This document shows, piece by piece, positions 61,787-64,000 of a stretch of DNA of 64,000 bases. The stretch comes from CAVRUD01 sp963724285 (GTDB lineage: Bacteria > Chloroflexota > Chloroflexia > Thermomicrobiales > UBA6265): assembly GCA_963724285.1 (NCBI GenBank), contig CAVRUD010000023.1:62001-126000 (forward strand), given 5' to 3'. Below the pieces are notes generated by a model. It was not told where the DNA came from, ran no database searches, and saw nothing but the letters and a program-made list of their open reading frames with translations. The position numbers and the translations under genes were made by a program. The first letter of the stretch is position 1. Each line of letters begins with the position of its first letter.

Positions 61787-62220
61787 TGCGTTTCTCCTTC
61801 CCAATGCCAGCGAGGGAGCGACATCCGCTCCTTTCGTTCTCTGACACGAGCATAAGGAGGGGAAGGGGTGGGGGATAGACACCGAAGTGTTGTTCGGGGT
61901 GTTGTTTTAGCTGTTGGGTTCCGCTAGGGACGGAGCGGTCGCCGGGGTCTCAAGGCGGAGCGTCGTGTTGGCATCGCCTGGGGCCAAGGCGGGACGCTGC
62001 CTAGGCGTCGCCCGGAGCTGGACCAGGGCTGACCAGATAACCCGGCTAGCCGGCGCCGCCTGTCTCGACAATCGGAAGATCCGATCCTATCCCGCTGTTC
62101 CAGCCCCCTCAGGGGGGTTATTGGGGTGAGCCCGGCTTAGCCCGGGCGACGCCGGGACGACGCCTCGCCGTCCCCCGGGCGACCCGAAACGCGGCCACCT
62201 TCTCGACACGCCCCGCTAGA
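61787..62220. other. Intergenic region
   Basis: 434 bases between the ABC operon start and the broken regulator. It has GC-rich hairpin-like sequences (for example around 62105-62160) and no convincing gene or RNA. The operon promoter should lie near its left end (TTTAGC/GTTG region) but no clean boxes are visible. Confidence 0.4.
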
Positions 62221-64000
62221 TCAGCTCAGGGCCCGCGCCCGCGACAACGCTTCGGTGCGGCGCTGGACGCCGAGCTTGGCGAAGATCCGCCGGTTGTGGC
62301 CCTTGACGGTGTCGAGCGCGAGGAAGAGGCGTTCGCCGATCTCCCGGTTCGAGAGTCCCGGCGGCGATGAGGTGCAGCACTTCGAGTTCGCGCGCGGCTC
62401 AGGGGCTCGGCGAGCGTCTGAGCGGCCCGACGGTGGGCGGCGGGACGGCGGACACCGTCGATGCCTGTGCCTCAAGGCCGGCGGCGACCAGCAACCTGCC
62501 GGTGTAGGCCGGCGTGATCCCCTGGGCGCGCCGCTTCGGAAAGGAGCCGCGCCATCGGCGCGCCTTCGCCGACGAATAGCCGGACGTACCCCTCGGGCTC
62601 GGCCATGGTCGAGGGCGCGCTCGCAGCGGCGACTAGCCCACCAGGTATGTCGCCCTTCGCCTCGTGCGCGAGCGCCTGCAGGATCAGGATCTCGATGACG
62701 CTGCCCGCCCGCTCGCCCGCCATCCGCCGCGGCAAGAAGTCGGGCAAGCAGGCCATCGGCTTCGTGGATGATGCGCTCTGTCCTGGTCGCTCCGATAGCG
62801 GGCGATGAGTAGCCGCGCCAGGGTGATGTGCTCGAACTCGCGGAGGTAACTGAGGTCGTCCGAAACGTCCAGTCCCCGCTCCCGCGCCCAGCCGAGGGCG
62901 TCTTTTGCCCTCCCCTGGGCGATCCAGACCCGCGCCTTGAACGCCGCGATGGGACGCACGTTTGGGTGAGAAGTCGCTCACGTAGCGGCGCTCCGCCTCG
63001 TGGAGCAGATCGAGCGCGCCCTCCAGATCGCCTTCGGCCTCGCGGATCCGGGCCATCGCCACGCGCCAGCGATACGGGTTCTGCGGAAACCCGGCGGGCT
63101 CACCCAGCTCCTGGCTTCGCAGCAGGTGCTGCGTAGCGGCGTCCAGATCGTTCCGCTCGCGGTAGAATTCGGCCATGCCAACGTGCATGTCGGCCGTTCC
63201 CCGCAGAGTAGGCGCGTCGGGTGCTCGCCGCAAGCAGGAACGCCTGCTCGTAGGTGCGTCATCGCCTCGCGGAGACGACCCTGGGCGATCCGGATGTCGG
63301 CCAGGGCGATGACGCCGCCGATCGAGTCGGCGATGTACCCGGCTCGCTGCAAGCTCGCCATGCCGTCGGCATACGACCGGTGCGCTGCCTCGAGATCCCC
63401 GCTCGTCCAGGACGGCGAGTCCCATGAGCGCCACCGCCGCGCCGCGCCCGACATGGATCGTCCTCAGCCAACGAGGTCGAGCGCTCGCCGGGCGTGGTGA
63501 ACGGTCTCGGCCACATCACCCGAGCGCCAGAGCTAGTCCAGAGCGGTGCACGGCGATCACGCCGAGGGCAGGCGCCGAAACGCCTCTTCGTCGACGACGA
63601 CCATCTCGGCAGATGGCGGTTCCGGGCGGTCATCCGCGTCTGCCGTCGCATCCAGCCACCGTTCGGCATCCCTCAGGCGTTCCTCCACGCCGTCGAGCTC
63701 GCCGCAATGGAGCAAGAGCCCCGGCATACAGCGTTGCTGAGCACTGGCCGGCGGCGCAACAGGTCGTCGGGAAGCGTTCGGAGCCAGCCGAGAAGCGTGA
63801 CTTCTTGCCGATTCCGGCGCATCGCCGGCAATGCCCGCTCGAGCAGGTCAGCCGCGCGTGCGCGACATCCCTGGCGGCAAGAGCGTGGCGGAACGGCATC
63901 GGACGCGCTGCCCGTGGCGCTCGTACCACGCGCTCGCGCGCCGGTGCCAGATGGCAACTTGATCGGGCTGCTCCGCCTGCGCGTGCGCCCGGAGCACATC
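62221..64000 (-). pseudogene. MalT-like ATPase-TPR-LuxR regulator, shattered, leaves window
   Basis: The C-terminal HTH (LSNREIGERLFLALDTVKGH, then NRRIFAKLGVQRRTEAL) is at 62221-62370. Upstream, segments typical of the MalT/LAL TPR region occur in at least five different frames: ALPAMRRNRQEVTLLGWLRT near 63800, LPDDLLRRRPVLSNAV, EFYRERNDLDAATQHLLRSQ, and PGGLVAAASAPSTMAEPEGY near 62590. A count of frame changes is at least six over 1.7 kb. The ATPase domain is beyond the right edge. This is a decayed gene; the damage is too dense for ordinary sequence error. Confidence 0.75.

Overview
The window is very GC-rich, densely coded bacterial DNA with almost uniformly G/C third codon positions. The gene set suggests a Chloroflexota (Chloroflexi) genome, most likely a Thermomicrobia/Sphaerobacter-like lineage. 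The pointers are many large STAND-ATPase LuxR regulators, ScyD-like beta-propellers, Tat-exported Cys-rich proteins, a SufS-SufU pair and an NfeD/SPFH pair. This is inference: there is no rRNA gene, and I recognised no tRNA.

Layout. 1-5.2 kb: universal stress protein (cut by the window edge), a secreted zinc metallopeptidase, a Gly-rich protein, mobile-element debris, and a TetR repressor divergent from a membrane protein with a textbook promoter-operator. 5.2-9 kb: small hypotheticals, a pentapeptide-repeat protein and sufS-sufU. 9.2-20 kb: three STAND regulators, two frameshifted, with two small HTH proteins and a Tat-exported Cys-rich protein between them. 20-33.5 kb: mostly housekeeping and metabolic genes (IMPase-family phosphatase, methyltransferase, NfeD-SPFH, M20 amidohydrolase, accA-accD, Uma2, a GH32-like protein, a DUF433/PIN pair) with IS and MITE relics. 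33.5-36 kb: tyrS and an intact IS5-family element. 36-57 kb: five more STAND/LuxR regulators interleaved with cupins, a RidA protein, a ScyD-like propeller, a creatinase-like M24 protein and NTF2-cupin secreted proteins. 57-62 kb: a second NTF2-cupin protein and an ABC-2 type exporter. 62-64 kb: a shattered MalT-like LuxR gene leaving the window.

The strongest theme is nine large ATPase regulators, plus one HTH scrap, in 64 kb. They belong to three architectures: XRE-STAND-TPR, STAND-TPR-LuxR and AAA-TPR-LuxR. Some are intact and some broken. Several intergenic regions beside them carry clean inverted repeats. Two of the broken ones carry G/C hairpin-rich insertions at the same inter-domain linker. 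Two paralogous membrane-anchored proteins joining an NTF2/SnoaL-like domain to cupin-like domains lie next to such regulators and are the least familiar protein family here.

Caution: single-base, mostly homopolymer-associated frameshifts occur in genes expected to be functional (tyrS, the ABC permease, the GH32-like gene, the metallopeptidase). Some breaks may therefore be sequencing errors. The 54.7-57.2 kb and 62.2-64 kb regulators have too many lesions for that to be the easy explanation.
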